The translations under genes and the position numbers were made by a program. Positions 9,113 to 19,389 of a DNA stretch of 64,000 bases are shown one piece after another. How positions within the stretch are numbered: the first letter of the stretch is position 1; each line of letters begins with the position of its first letter. The stretch is from Isochrysis galbana. Its lineage: Eukaryota > Haptophyta > Isochrysidales > Isochrysidaceae. The notes under the pieces are model-generated. The model made no database searches. It saw only the letters and a list, made by a program, of their open reading frames with translations, and was not told the origin of the DNA. The DNA lies in NCBI GenBank assembly GCA_018136815.1, contig CM030936.1, positions 5,851,685-5,915,684 of the forward strand, given 5' to 3'.

Positions 9113-10042
9113 GGTAGTTGGGAGTTAGAGAGTTAGTACTGCGTGGGTTAGGTAGTTATCACGTGTCGTATTCTAGCCTCCGGGCTAATGTGCGGGCAAG
9201 TTCACCGCGGGTTGCCGTGATAGTGCACCGCTGGTACCAGCTACTGGCAGAGTTCTAACTCTTAGCTCTTAGATTTTTTAATTTTCGGCAGAAGAACTGG
9301 AACTGACATAAATTTTAGGAACACATTGAGCGTATGCATTCACACAATGATACGCAATCCAATTTTAATTAATGTCAACGTAAACGTCCTCTGTGCCCCA
9401 TATGCCATATGGTGTAGTCACACGCGGCAAAGGCGACGAGCTTGCGGTCGTCCAAAGACCATGGTATGTGGAGTGGATAGTGAACTATTGAGCACCGACC
9501 CAGCGCAATGACCGGTAGTAAGAGCCAGGCACCAAAAATTCATTTCCGATTTCCCGTTCCTCGAGGGGTCGGTCAGGGGGAGTACGATGAAGAGCCACAA
9601 CTTTCGCAAGACTAGGCATGAGTAGTAATCAGTACGTAGGACATGGAATCGGAGGCATGTCACATGGGGATCTCGGCGGCGTTGCGGCAAGGCACATGCA
9701 TAGAAGCATGCCATATGTAAACATGCCGTATGAGGATCGAGGATCGAGCTCGTTGTGTGCTTACTCTCGCGCCGAGTACACAAGGAATGTAGGTGCGACG
9801 AGGAGTGCATGGGGTACTTGGACACCAAACATGAAGCATAACCGGGGATTTAGTTCAAGTCGGTACGGAGATCCGGGTAAAGAAGCTGTACGGGCGATCG
9901 CGCCTGCCCTGATGACCTTGCCATAGAGATGTATGAAAAATGGACAGTAGGCAAGGCGGACCGGGTTGACAAGACACAATGAAACTGCAAAAGATGCTAT
10001 TCGCAACGTCACGACTTCGATTGGCTGGGGCAAATCCACCGA
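9113..10042. other. Intergenic, no confident gene
   Basis: Overlapping ORFs on both strands (136 codons minus at 9418-9828; 102 codons plus at 9618-9926) have no recognisable motif and contradict each other. No repeat shared with the rest of the window was noticed. Confidence 0.4.
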
Positions 10043-10339
10043 TCAAAGCATCCTCTCAGCTTGATCAAAGTCGAGCTGTTGCACAGTGTAGCCATGCATC
10101 GCGGCGATCTGATTGAGAATGAAACCGAACGAGAACTGCAAGGAGAAGCGGGAGCTGTTCTCCATCCTCCGGCCAAGCCGCTTCGCCAACTGCTTGTTGT
10201 ACTTCTTGTTTGCGAGGCTGCTGAGCAACACGACGTCGCGATGAAGCACCTGAGTCAACTCCGACTCCATCTCGCGCAACCGGCCCAGGTCTAAGGCGGG
10301 GAGGGCATGCTCCATCCGGCCTTCGAAGCACCGATCAGA
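10043..10339 (-). CDS. Terminal exon of an unidentified gene
   Basis: The minus frame runs from a polypyrimidine tract and acceptor (CTTGCCCACAG, exon from 10339, phase 0) to the stop at 10043: 98 residues. The sequence looks like real protein: SDRCFEGRMEHALPALDLG, a charged helical stretch ending HRDVVLLSSLANKKYNKQLA, KRLGRRMENSSRFSL, then a hydrophobic FGFILNQIAAMHGY and LDFDQAERML. I do not recognise the family. Upstream exons would lie toward or beyond the scaffold gap at 10469-10568. Confidence 0.5.
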   Translation of the reverse strand, partial: SDRCFEGRMEHALPALDLGRLREMESELTQVLHRDVVLLSSLANKKYNKQLAKRLGRRMENSSRFSLQFSFGFILNQIAAMHGYTVQQLDFDQAERML

Positions 10340-10468
10340 CTGTGGGCAAGAGGCGAGAGGGAAAGGTGGAAGGTAAGAGACTGTGACAGCAGTGTGTGGG
10401 GGCATAAGTGGGGGCAACATGTCCACCGTCCGGCCCCCTCCTAGCGACTGTGGGCCCCGCAAATGAAC

Positions 10469-10568
10469 NNNNNNNNNNNNNNNNNNNNNNNNNNNNNNNN
10501 NNNNNNNNNNNNNNNNNNNNNNNNNNNNNNNNNNNNNNNNNNNNNNNNNNNNNNNNNNNNNNNNNNNN
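10469..10568. other. Assembly gap (100 N)
   Basis: Exactly 100 N, the conventional placeholder for a gap of unknown size. ORFs that read through it as X are not meaningful. Confidence 0.99.
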
Positions 10569-11835
10569 ACGCGCTTTGAGTGGACGATGGAGCGCAAGGT
10601 GGCTGTGCTCACAGAGGTGGCCGCGGCAGGTGAGGCGGCTTTCAAGACCTTCAAGGATGGCGTGGCCGCAGAAGGCGACGCCCGCACGCAGAAGGAGGTG
10701 GCACCAAGCGTAGTTGCAGCGCACATTACAATCCCGCTGGTTGTGTGCCAGATTGTACGCCCTGTAATGACGTTGCGAGTGTGCGCGTGTGCGTGATCAC
10801 CTTCAGCGTCTGGAGTTTGCGTTGCGCGTTGCGTGACGGCGACGGTTATCTGCCGCACTTCCGATCGATCAAAATGTTGCATCAATGGCGTCGAGCGTCA
10901 CACACATGTGATGTTTGTGCGTAGCATGGCCCGTGCGATGTCATGTGAGCGACCAACGGTCATATCAAGCTTATATGACCGTGATAATAGAGGTCAAAAC
11001 AAACGTATTTTTAATGATAGGATCAACGAAAATAAAACACTTGATTCTCCCGTAAACGCCCGGTTTCTTCTGTGCTCAAGTCGACTGTGAAGAGGGCTTC
11101 TTCGGACGTCGGGCCGCTGCGATGGCGCCCCGGAGAGGGGTGTCCGATGGGCCACCGGCCAGGGCTCCTCTGGAAGGCAGGCCAGAGGGGTCGAGATGGC
11201 CGGGCCTGTACCGGCATGGGTGCGCTGCCCACTTCCACCGCGGCCCAGGTGGGGCCCATCGCGTTGGCGATCGTCCAGGGGCCGGCAAATGCCGGCCTCT
11301 CGCTGTACGAGACGCCCTCGTCAGCACGCCAGCTGGTGTGGGGGGGCAGCAATTCGTTGTGAGGGCTCTTTTTTGGCGTCAGGCCTCGGCTCCTGGTCTA
11401 AGGTGACCGCAGGCGCCGCGGAAGCACCCGCGCGCGGGCGCCATGTCCCCCCACTGCAGGTCGCGTTGCCAGCGCTCGAAAGGGCCTCTGGGGCCCGACT
11501 TCAGTAGGCCATAGCGAGCGTGATTTCGTCGCTCGCGGGTAGATCCCTGCGGCAAAGTAGTAGGGAATGCCGAGTAGGGCCCCAATCCACTGGGTCGAGT
11601 GTCTTAGGTGCCCTGTGAGTCTGTATGTGTGAATCTGCCCGTGGGTCGTTGAACGTCAATGACCGTAGTCTTCAACATTCGTATACAAAAAATTCGCTTT
11701 TCGCGTTCGAGTTTTTCGGTTTCAAGCTGGGGATCTATTAGATAGCGACTGTTTTAGGTGTCTGGGCACAATAAAAAAATTCTAGGATGCTAATATGACG
11801 TAGTTCCAACACTGCGAAGTCGTTGTCTTTAAAGC
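10569..11835. other. Intergenic/unknown, GC-rich middle
   Basis: A short plus frame at 10587-10796 (starting MERKVAVLTEVAAAGEAAF) looks protein-like but cannot be linked to other exons because the gap is adjacent. 11072-11585 is GC-rich with ORFs open in most frames and no recognisable product. 10980-11060 and 11680-11800 are AT-richer spacers. Confidence 0.35.
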
Positions 11836-12345
11836 TACCGGTAGTCTTCGTTGCGCCCCTTCTACCGTTGTAGCTCCCCAGCGAGGTCTGCCCTCGTTGT
11901 GCCGACCCCTCTGTCGCATGTCTGCGCGTAGCTAAGTTGCCCTGGTGCCGACGCCTGGCCGTCCGTCCAGGTGTGGTTAGTTTTCGCCCCGTTTGGTTTA
12001 GTTTGTGTGGTTCTGTACCCTCTAACTTTTTGAGTCCACGCGTTGTAGTCCCCCGTGTCTATCTCGGACCTAAGAAGCTCTCATTCTCATTCTCTCTCTC
12101 TTCCACCTAGCTCGCTAGCTAGCCTCGTCTCTACTCTCCGACGCCACGCGTCGCAATCCTCCGACCTTCAGTCTACCTCATCGCTCGTAGCGCTCGATGG
12201 CAGACACTGTCAGACCCGACTCTTACTAGACCTTTCAGACATCTTCCCGCAAGCAACAAACAACGATCCTTCCACGACCGCGTCAGCTGCCGGCTCGATC
12301 GAACGGCCCTCTGCCTATGAGCCTGTAGTCATCGCGTGTTCGACA
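11836..12345 (+). mobile_element. 5'-truncated LTR (same family as 24211-24880)
   Basis: From the ACCGGTAGTCTTC region through AGCGAGGTCTGC, GTTTGGTTTAGTTTGTGTGG, GGACCTAAGAAGCTCTCATT and GCTCGCTAGCTAGCCTCG to GCGTGTTCGACA it parallels the LTR at 24211-24880 with scattered substitutions and indels. It ends at the same CGACA terminus (12341-12345). The LTR 5' end (TGTCGTATTCC) is missing and no TSD can be assigned. Confidence 0.75.
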
Positions 12346-12872
12346 GATGAGCACCGCGCACAAGCCGCACAAGCACAAGCAAGACGCCGAGGCCTCACGA
12401 GATGAGCACCCCCCCTACGTAGCTAGCAGGCGTAGCCTAAATCTACAGATTTTTCTTTCTCCTCGACCCTCGATCAGGTCACTTGTCAAGTCCGATTGGT
12501 CATGTTGCTGCTCTGCGGTTGTCCTCGTTGCAGTTTGCAATTTGGACTTTGCACTCTTGATTCACATTTCGACGTCGACGGTTCACGTCAAGACTCAAGA
12601 CTCAGCAAAGACCTCTCTACACAGAGCCACAGAGTCTCTACTCTCTACCCCTCTCGATCCTAATTCGATCTATTCCTAGCGCTCTCCCAAGCCCAAGCCC
12701 CCGAGCGCGTCGCTCTTCTACCGTTCGCTGTTGTTTCGTTACTCGTTCTCGCTCAAGAAATGGAGTTGAGAGTTGACCGACCTTGCTTCCAAAAGCCCTC
12801 CCCCGCTGTCCGTGTCGAATCGAAGCAAAGCCAATCTCCAGTCTCATCGTTTGAGACTGCTTTTGCATCAGG
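12346..12872. other. Intergenic between LTR fragment and SGNH gene
   Basis: Just after the LTR an ORF rich in His, Lys and Ser (12347-12679) has no recognisable domain; it may be leftover retrotransposon leader. Nothing else seen. Confidence 0.35.
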
Positions 12873-14921
12873 CTACTGCAGACTGTAGCCGCTACTATCG
12901 CCTTGTTGCAGACGAGCGCAAGCACAATTGAACATAGGTAGCCCGAATAAGGTCTGGGTGATAGCCTTGCTAAGCCCCCCTGCCTCCGCCCAGCCGCGAT
13001 GCATGTAGCCAGATGAAGCAGCCGCTGTCGAATTTTCGCTACTCGCATTAGCGGGGGGAGACATCATTTCAAGGGCGCAACGCCCCGCCTTCGTGGTCGG
13101 GCTGAGATAATCCGCGCCTCGCCCGCAGAAGTCGAAGTGAACCGTGTCGCGAAAGGCCTCTCTCGGCGCACTGTAGGACATGATCGCGGGCTCGCTCCAA
13201 AAGTGCACCCGCGCGTTGAATATGGAAGTCGCGCGCCGGGCCATCGCATTGAGCCTATCCACCGCCTCGGCGTGCAAGTTCGGGAATGCGTGGGTCCGGC
13301 ACAATGACGTGTTGAATATGGGAGAGTGCGAGGTCGCTCGGAAGACAAACGACAATGTTGGATTTCCACCTATGGCCTTCTTCAGCATCGCCACTAAGAG
13401 GCTGAGGTGGTTCGCATAATGTGAGAGTGGTGCTCGCCGGTCGCGGCCAACGGGCTGCGCAATGTCGTGCAATCCCGAGTTGAGGATCACAATAGTGTTC
13501 GTCGCCTTTGTGAACGTCATTGCCCATTCTCGGGCGGAGTTGGACTAAGGCACCGAACATTGGCTGTGAGTGAGTGGTAGTGCATGGGGCAGCAAAACAG
13601 GCTCGTGGAAAGAGGTCGAAATTGATGTGTAAGGCAGCGGGCAGCGGCGAGCTGAGCGCAGACCCGCCAAGCGGTGCGATCTCCTGCACATATAGCATGG
13701 GGTTAGATGACGCGGTCCAGCAATGAATGCGTTCGCTCTTCCTCCTCCCCTTCCCTCGCCCTCCACCCTGCGGTGCGCCCACGCGAAATGGATCGTCTTC
13801 ACCTTTCTCGACGAGAAGAAAAGGTTGGCAAAACCGCGCCGCGCTGGGATGCCGAAGAGCGACGTGAAAATGACTTTCGCCGTGGGATCTCTCAAGACCG
13901 CCGCCGTATCCCGGGCGTTCCTCGTCACCCTGCAAACCGCTCCGCCGCCAAAGAGACCACACAAGTCCAGAAACATGCCCATTAGAACCGAGTCTCCGAG
14001 CAATAGAAGCCGGCGGGCACCAATGCACTCGAGCGCCGACGCGCCGCCACAAGAAGCACGAGCAGTGCAGCCCCATGGCACCCAAACGCGCCAGCTCGGG
14101 TCGTCCTTTGGCACTGCAGCGCGACCACCGCACAAACGCTCACTCTGCTCGGACCGTAGGCATCCCGCTGCAGTTATCCACCGACCGGCGGCGCCATTAG
14201 TACACGCATGCTTGCTCAACGAAGAGGTCGGGATGGCGGCCCTTTCCGCGTGGGTTCGCCAGTTTGCCCGCTGGGCAGAATCGACGCGCAGCTTATGCGT
14301 TCTCTTGCGCAGCGGCTCCATATAGCAACGCATCCGATCAAACCGTGACGGGTAGGGCGACGGACTGCTCATTCTGGCGCCATCACAGCCTACGGTGTGA
14401 TTCTGCTTGGTCTCCCAGGCTGCGATGCGCACGGCGTGCTCGGCCGATTCAGGCATGACGCACGGTCGAAAGATCACAGCAGGGTTGCCGTATGGTTGCA
14501 CCTCCATGCCGATTTGATTCCACCCGTCGTCAAGATAGTCCGGCTTGTCTGTCGACCAGCCAAGCGTGATCGAGACGGTGAGAGTGCCGACTAGCCCGCT
14601 GAGCGTTTCCTCCGCCAGTGAGACGAAGTACTTACCGTTACGCAGGTGGTGGGCGCGGGCACGCCACGACTGAAGCTCTGTTGGAGGGCTAGAGATGCGG
14701 GACGCGGCAGAGGAAGTTGGAGCTGCGTCGGAGAAGTCGACCTGCCACAACTCTCCCGCCACCAGCTTCCTTTCGCACGCGGAGGAGACTGAATCAATGC
14801 GGAGGACTAGTGCGCCCCACCCGGCTTCCGTGGGCGCCCAGTCCAGGCGCGCGGTGCTCGTCGTCGCGTTGCCGAAACACGAGAAGCAGGGTGGTGGCCG
14901 CGGTGGGACGCATGCGGCCAT
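12873..14921 (-). CDS. SGNH/PC-esterase-like (NXPE- or TBL-related) protein, two exons
   Basis: Exon 1 14921-13767 (385 codons) and exon 2 13544-12873, joined in phase 0 across a 222-bp GT...AG intron (donor GTGGAG); 608 aa. Exon 1 has a Trp/Cys-rich VWVPWGCTARASCGG region followed by RRLLLLGDSVLMGMF, the GDS nucleophile block of SGNH hydrolases. Exon 2 begins with TNTIVILNSGLHDIA (the N.GLHD block) and ends with VHFWSEPAIMSY and FRDTVHFD, which supplies the catalytic D..H. Members act on O-acyl groups of cell-surface glycans. The substrate cannot be told. No clear signal peptide precedes the ATG; the 5' flank is CT-rich on the coding strand. The join is inferred. Confidence 0.7.
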
Positions 14922-15254
14922 CAGAAGCTGCTGTGAGAAGAGTGAGAAGAGTGTGAGTAGAAAGGAAGAACGGAAGCAGCACCAATAAAGGAGGGGGGGC
15001 GAGGGAGCGGGGGAACACTCAGACAGGAGGCGGTGGGGGTGGGTGAAGAGCTAGAGAGGGTGTGGCGCTCTGTACTGCGCAGGCGCTCTTGGAACACCGC
15101 TTGCTTCCGAGCCGCTGAGAGGGAGAGAGAGAGCGAGACTTTTGATGAGAGCTCTCGCCTCGATGGCACCGCTCCGCCGCCGCGCGCCACCACTTGGCGG
15201 TCCAACTGTGAGAGGGAGAGGGCCGACGGAGATATTGTAGTAGTAATTTCAAGT
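14922..15254. other. 5' flank of SGNH gene and retrotransposon debris
   Basis: CT-rich on the minus strand close to the SGNH start, then unassigned sequence up to the Gypsy RT relic. No further gene. Confidence 0.4.
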
Positions 15255-15425
15255 AAATGTCGCGGTAGTCGACATAGAAACGCACGGAGCCATCCTTCTT
15301 GTAAACTACTTCAGTACTTTAGTACCACCCTGGACCCTGGATCCTGGATGCCCAGATGCCCAGGGCGAGTTGGAATTGCGAATAATGCCCGCCGTCTCCA
15401 TTTCGGCGACATGCTTATCGACGAT
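15255..15425 (-). pseudogene. Gypsy-type reverse transcriptase fragment, interrupted
   Basis: The minus strand reads HVAEMETAGIIRNSNSPWA and, after about 55 unrelated bases, KKDGSVRFYVDYRD. These two blocks are contiguous in Ty3/Gypsy RT, as in the copy at 24950-25160 (MEAHGIIRKSNSSWAS...KKDGSVRFCVDYRD). The insertion, the lost frame and the absence of later RT motifs show a dead relic. Confidence 0.75.
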
Positions 15426-16057
15426 GGCTCTGTCCTCATATCCCATTTTAGATGGGGCGTGGCCCCCTTCCCCTTCACCCTTCAGGTCCCTAAGTGGCCT
15501 GCAGGGGCCCTGGGAGCACAGCTCAGGGGGCAGGCGAGGCTGGGGCATGGGCATGGCCCTAGTCCCTCCTGCCTCTCTCCCTCGCTGGCTCTCGCGCCCC
15601 TGCCGGTCGACTGGAGCTGGCTGGGGGCTCTTGATCAGAGGGGCCCAGGGGGAGGAGGGGCTGGTCAGAGCAGAGATTTGAGATTTGCTAATGCTAACCA
15701 CGACAAGCTAGGGCTGGCGAACTGGCGAATCAGACGAGCCTGAGCCTGTGGGGAGAAGGGTGGGTCAGCAGGGCAGTGTGCAGTGTGCTCCTAGCAAGCC
15801 ATCAAGCATGCGGCATGCCAGGAGAGTGGGTGGCTCCTCCCTCACAGCGGGGGGGGGGAGTGGAGAGAGGGGGGGGCTTGTACCTCCCCCCCCTGGGTGA
15901 ACTAAGTATAGACTTAGTTGCCTTCCGTCAGCTGCCTTCCGTGAGCAGCAAAAAGGCGCAAGGCGCAAGGTGCAAGGTACGAACGAGGCATAGACCATAG
16001 ACCATAGACCGTCCGCCCACGCTTTCTCGTAGTTGTGGGAGCGGTTGCACCGCTTCA
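15426..16057. other. Intergenic, no gene seen
   Basis: Unassigned sequence 5' to the RT relic (minus sense), with poly-G tracts at about 15849-15895. No motif recognised. Confidence 0.35.
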
Positions 16058-16155
16058 GGCTAGAAGCGCTCAATCACCATCACCCACAGCATGGAAAAGC
16101 GTTCAATCACCATCAGCCTACCCGTGGAACGCGTTCAATCGTCATCACCACGGTA
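16058..16155 (+). repeat. Three-unit ~35-bp tandem repeat
   Basis: GCGCTCAATCACCATCACC, GCGTTCAATCACCATCAGCC and GCGTTCAATCGTCATCACC recur at ~35-bp intervals, each followed by a variable GTGGAA-like spacer. No coding role seen. Confidence 0.65.
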
Positions 16156-16339
16156 ACATTGGAGACTTGGTGTGTAAGACGGGTGTATTGGCACTGTTCA
16201 ATGGCAGGAATATGTTGCAATCATTTGTTTCGTTTGGTTGGAATATCATTCGTCTATCTCCACATTGAGCTCGAAGTGTGTCGGAGCGAAGCTCGTTTCC
16301 TCTTTGGAAACGAGCTCCGGAGGCGCACCGGCGGCTAGC

Positions 16340-17625
16340 GCGGCGCACGGTCCATCCGGGGCGGGCATCCTTGAGGCATGCCGCAGTGTATGGTGAAAGG
16401 ATGGCTACGCCTCCCGTTCGCCTTGATCCATCTAGTCGGAAGGGAGTCCACATTTGTCAAAAGCGTTAGCCATCTAGAGTATCCGGGGCCGAAGCCCAGT
16501 GCTTGCAGCGCTCTATGATAGTAATCCCAACTGACTCTATCGAAAGCTTTCCCCCAATCAATCGCTAGAGCTAGGCCCTAGCTGGGCTAGCTGAATGAAG
16601 AAAGGAGTGTCGTCCGGTTCCTCCTCATCATCATGGGGGGGTGAAGCGAATTGTGTCGTTGTGTGTTTGGTTTGGCTTCGGTTCCGACTGTGGGTCCGCT
16701 CGCTTACGCGAGGGCGGCGGTGGATGTTGGGAGGGCAGAGGTGGGGCCTTCTGTGCTTCTCGTGGTTGCTTCCCTTTGGGGCCGGCCGCCTCAGCGTACG
16801 ACTTCTGTGGATTGATGTTTGAGGGGTTGGAAGCCGTAAAGGCTCCAATGATTGTTTGTTGGGTGAAGTGCCCGCCCCCGAGGGGTGCACTGAAGGTAGG
16901 AGTTGCCTCCATGGGGGTGGCAGCAGGGCTGCCACCCACCATGGGGAGTCCTTGTTGTGGTGGAGCGGCGGCAGAGGCTGGCGGGAGGGCCAGAGGCTGT
17001 CCCTGTTGGTCTGCAGGGAACAGGACTCTGCCTGTTCCCTGCTTGTGTGGCTGTTGGGGCGGCGAGGGCGGAAGGATCATGTCAACATCACTGTCAGTCA
17101 AGGGGGCGGCATGTGAGCGCTTCGGCTCCGGCGGCTTGGGGCGGCCCCGGTGGGGCGTCGTGCCCAGATGGGACAATAGGCTTCTAATAGGTTCTATTAA
17201 GAGGTCAAGAGGCCTACCAGACCTGTTACCTGTTAATAGGTAATAGGTAAAAAAAAACCTTTCAATATTCTCGCCTCGCGCGTGGCTATAGGCCTATACT
17301 ATAGGTACCGCTATCGTAGCCACGCCCAAATCATCTCGGATCCCTTCCTCTCCCTAGTAACTTAGCTCAGAAGTCAGAAGCCAATCATATTAATAATATA
17401 CATCACATACTCATACATCTATAATATTAGTAAAATGAGTTTTATTTTGACCTGTTACGGACCTATTGCGACCTGTCAATAGGTCCTCTTAATAGGAAGA
17501 GGCCCCCGAAACCTGTTGACCTTGTACCTGTTGTCCCATCCGGGGCGTCGTGGCGGCGGGGGGCTGGGAGGTGGGAGCGGTCGGCGCGCGCTCCATCGCT
17601 AAAAGTATAACAATAGTTTTTAGAA
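16340..17625 (-). mobile_element. MERA-family LINE, copy C: ORF1 plus reverse transcriptase core, internally deleted
   Basis: On the minus strand: hairpin (17601-17620), ATG 17596 opening MERAPTAPTSQPPAATTP, an inserted palindromic element (17167-17540), then the ORF1 body (17176-16631). The body is Pro/Gln-rich, with KSYAEAAGPKG, a motif seen before the zinc knuckles of many LINE ORF1 proteins. Around 16575 the sequence jumps into RT: DWGKAFDRVSWDYYHRAL, GFGPGYSRW and, past a substitution-rich stretch, IHCGMPQGCP. The rest of ORF1, endonuclease and most of RT are missing. This copy links the MERA ORF1 opening to a LINE-type RT. Non-functional. Confidence 0.65.
17167..17540. mobile_element. 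Palindromic insertion (MITE-like, 374 bp) inside LINE copy C
   Basis: Ends are inverted: GATGGGACAA (17167-17176) against TTGTCCCATC (17531-17540). CTATTAAGAGG near the left end is mirrored by CCTCTTAATAGG near the right. The arms are crowded with AATAGG and ACCTGTTA words, and the centre is AT-rich. No ORF. It separates the first ~20 codons of ORF1 from the rest. I cannot tell TIR from target duplication. Confidence 0.6.
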
Positions 17626-18049
17626 GACGATATATAACGACGAAGGCACGTACCCATGCCGAAATATTCATGCCAGGAGGCCTGAATACAACAAAGTCCT
17701 CAATTTCAGCCGGGGTAAGATGAGAGGCCTGGGGGTGAAAAAAACAAGACCTCGGGTTGCATTCTTTAACAAGAGCAGTGAGCATGGTTGCATTCTTCAA
17801 CAAGGGCGGGACGATCGTCCAAGTCCAAGTTGGAGTGGAGCGGCCGTGGGTCTACGTCCAAGTTAGGGGCTAAGTTAGAGGTCAATACAAATTGTATACC
17901 TAAATAGACAGGATGGGTGTGACAAAAAAAGGGAACCTCGAGTTGCACCTTCTTTTCTTGGGCTCCTTGGGCGGCGCCAATTGGCGTTGCTATTCGCGTA
18001 GTAGTAGTAGATAGTAGACGCGCTTCGCGTTCCTCTTCACACGTGCAGA
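17626..18049. other. Spacer, no gene
   Basis: Right flank of LINE copy C. Minus frames here are short and lack motifs. Confidence 0.35.
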
Positions 18050-18247
18050 TGCGTAGCGGTGGGACGAGAGCCCCCCCCCCCCCGGTGCTTTTTCCTGGTG
18101 AGTCGCCGAACGTAGGTCGGTCCGCCTCACTGGGTTTGGGTTTTCCCTCATTGTAACTTGTGGCTTGTGGGGAGATATTTTTATTTTTATAATGATAATG
18201 GGAGCCGAGGGTCTGCGAGGGGGGAGATTTGAAGGGGTGCATATGTG
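18050..18247 (-). repeat. Dispersed repeat R1, copy 1 (partner 29640-29830 plus)
   Basis: The minus strand reads ATATGCACCCCTTCAAATCT, CCCTCGCAGACC, ACAATGAGGGAAAACCCA and GTGAGGCGGACCGACCTACG, ending in a poly-G tract; the plus strand at 29644-29790 does the same. The minus-strand LTR (18248-18879) inserted immediately beside it. Confidence 0.7.
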
Positions 18248-19111
18248 TGTCGAACATGCGATGACTACAGGCTCATAGGCAGAGGGCCGTTCGATCGAGC
18301 CGGCAGCTGACGCGGTCGTGAAAGGGTCGTTGATCGTTGCTTGCGGGAAGATGTCTGACAGATCATAGTAAGAGTCGGGTCTGAGAGTGTCTGCCATCGA
18401 GCGCTACGAGCGATGAGGTAGACCGGAGGTTGGAGGATAGCGACGCGTGGCGTCGGAGAGTAGAGACGAGGCTAGCTAGCGAGCTAGTGGAAGAGAGGGA
18501 GAATGAGAATGAGAGCTTCTTAGCTCCGAGGTAGACACGGGAGACTACAACGCATGGACTCAAAAAATCTGAGGGCACAGAACCACACAAACTAAACCAA
18601 ACGGGGCGAAAACTAACCACACCTGGATGGACGGCCAGGCGTCGGCACCAGGGCAATTCAGCAACGCGCAGACATGCGACAGAGGGGTCGTCACAACGAG
18701 GGCAGACCTCGCTGGGGAGCTACGACCGATGGACGAGAGAAGACAGAAGACGGTCATGGAACATTTGATGACATCGAGAGAAAGTAAGAGAAGAGGCGGA
18801 ACACCAATCGACGAGACCTTAAGGCTTAAAATAACCCACAGGTTAGAAGTAAAAGTCTGTCATCGTATGGAATACGACACTCCCTGACTAAATTCGAGTC
18901 GTCTCGACGAGCGGCATGGAAGGAGAACAAATCAACCGAAATAGAAGAAATCCAGAATTAGAACAACAAGGCGAGAGAAACCCAAAATAACCGAGAAACC
19001 AAACGTTGAAGGCGACGCTTAAGATAGAAGATGAGAGCACCCGTGGGCCCTTTGAGCACAAATTCGGAAGCTTGACGCGGCAACCTATTTGTACGCATCG
19101 TCCATGGATGC
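18248..19111 (-). mobile_element. 3' LTR plus internal 3' end of an LTR retrotransposon
   Basis: The minus-strand LTR occupies 18879-18248 (TGTCGTATTCC...TGTTCGACA, 632 bp). Next to it, 18880-19111 matches the internal 3' region of the intact element at 25675-25925, including the purine-rich run before the LTR and the GTCAAGCTTCCGAATTTGTG block. Homology stops abruptly at 19111, so the element is 5'-truncated. The copy is diverged from the 24-26 kb element. Confidence 0.8.
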
Positions 19112-19389
19112 TCTGCGGCGCAGGTGCTATTGGTCATTAGGCTGTGGAGCGCGCCGCGTTGCTGGCTGTCTGCAGGTGTGTGTGGTGTGTGGCGAGCCGA
19201 CGCGCTCTGTGCGGTGAGCGCGAGAGCGCGAGGGTGGTCGGCCTGCTCGCGGTTTTTAAGAGGAATGTAGAGTCTGACGTGGCCGGGGGGGGGGGCGGGG
19301 GGGGCGGGGGGCGGAGGGGGCGCTCCGGAGTTGGCGGGGGGGGGCCTCCGGAGATAAAGTTGCGTAGTTTTGTGGGTTTTGAAGTGCAG

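Noticed and set aside
9418-9926. Overlapping ORFs on opposite strands
   Set aside because: No motif in either, and each undermines the other.
10043-10885. 280-codon minus ORF read through the N gap
   Set aside because: The reading crosses 100 N and lacks support upstream; only the terminal exon 10043-10339 is retained.
11072-11585. Several 80-110 codon ORFs
   Set aside because: GC-rich stretch open in most frames; no domain or splice support.
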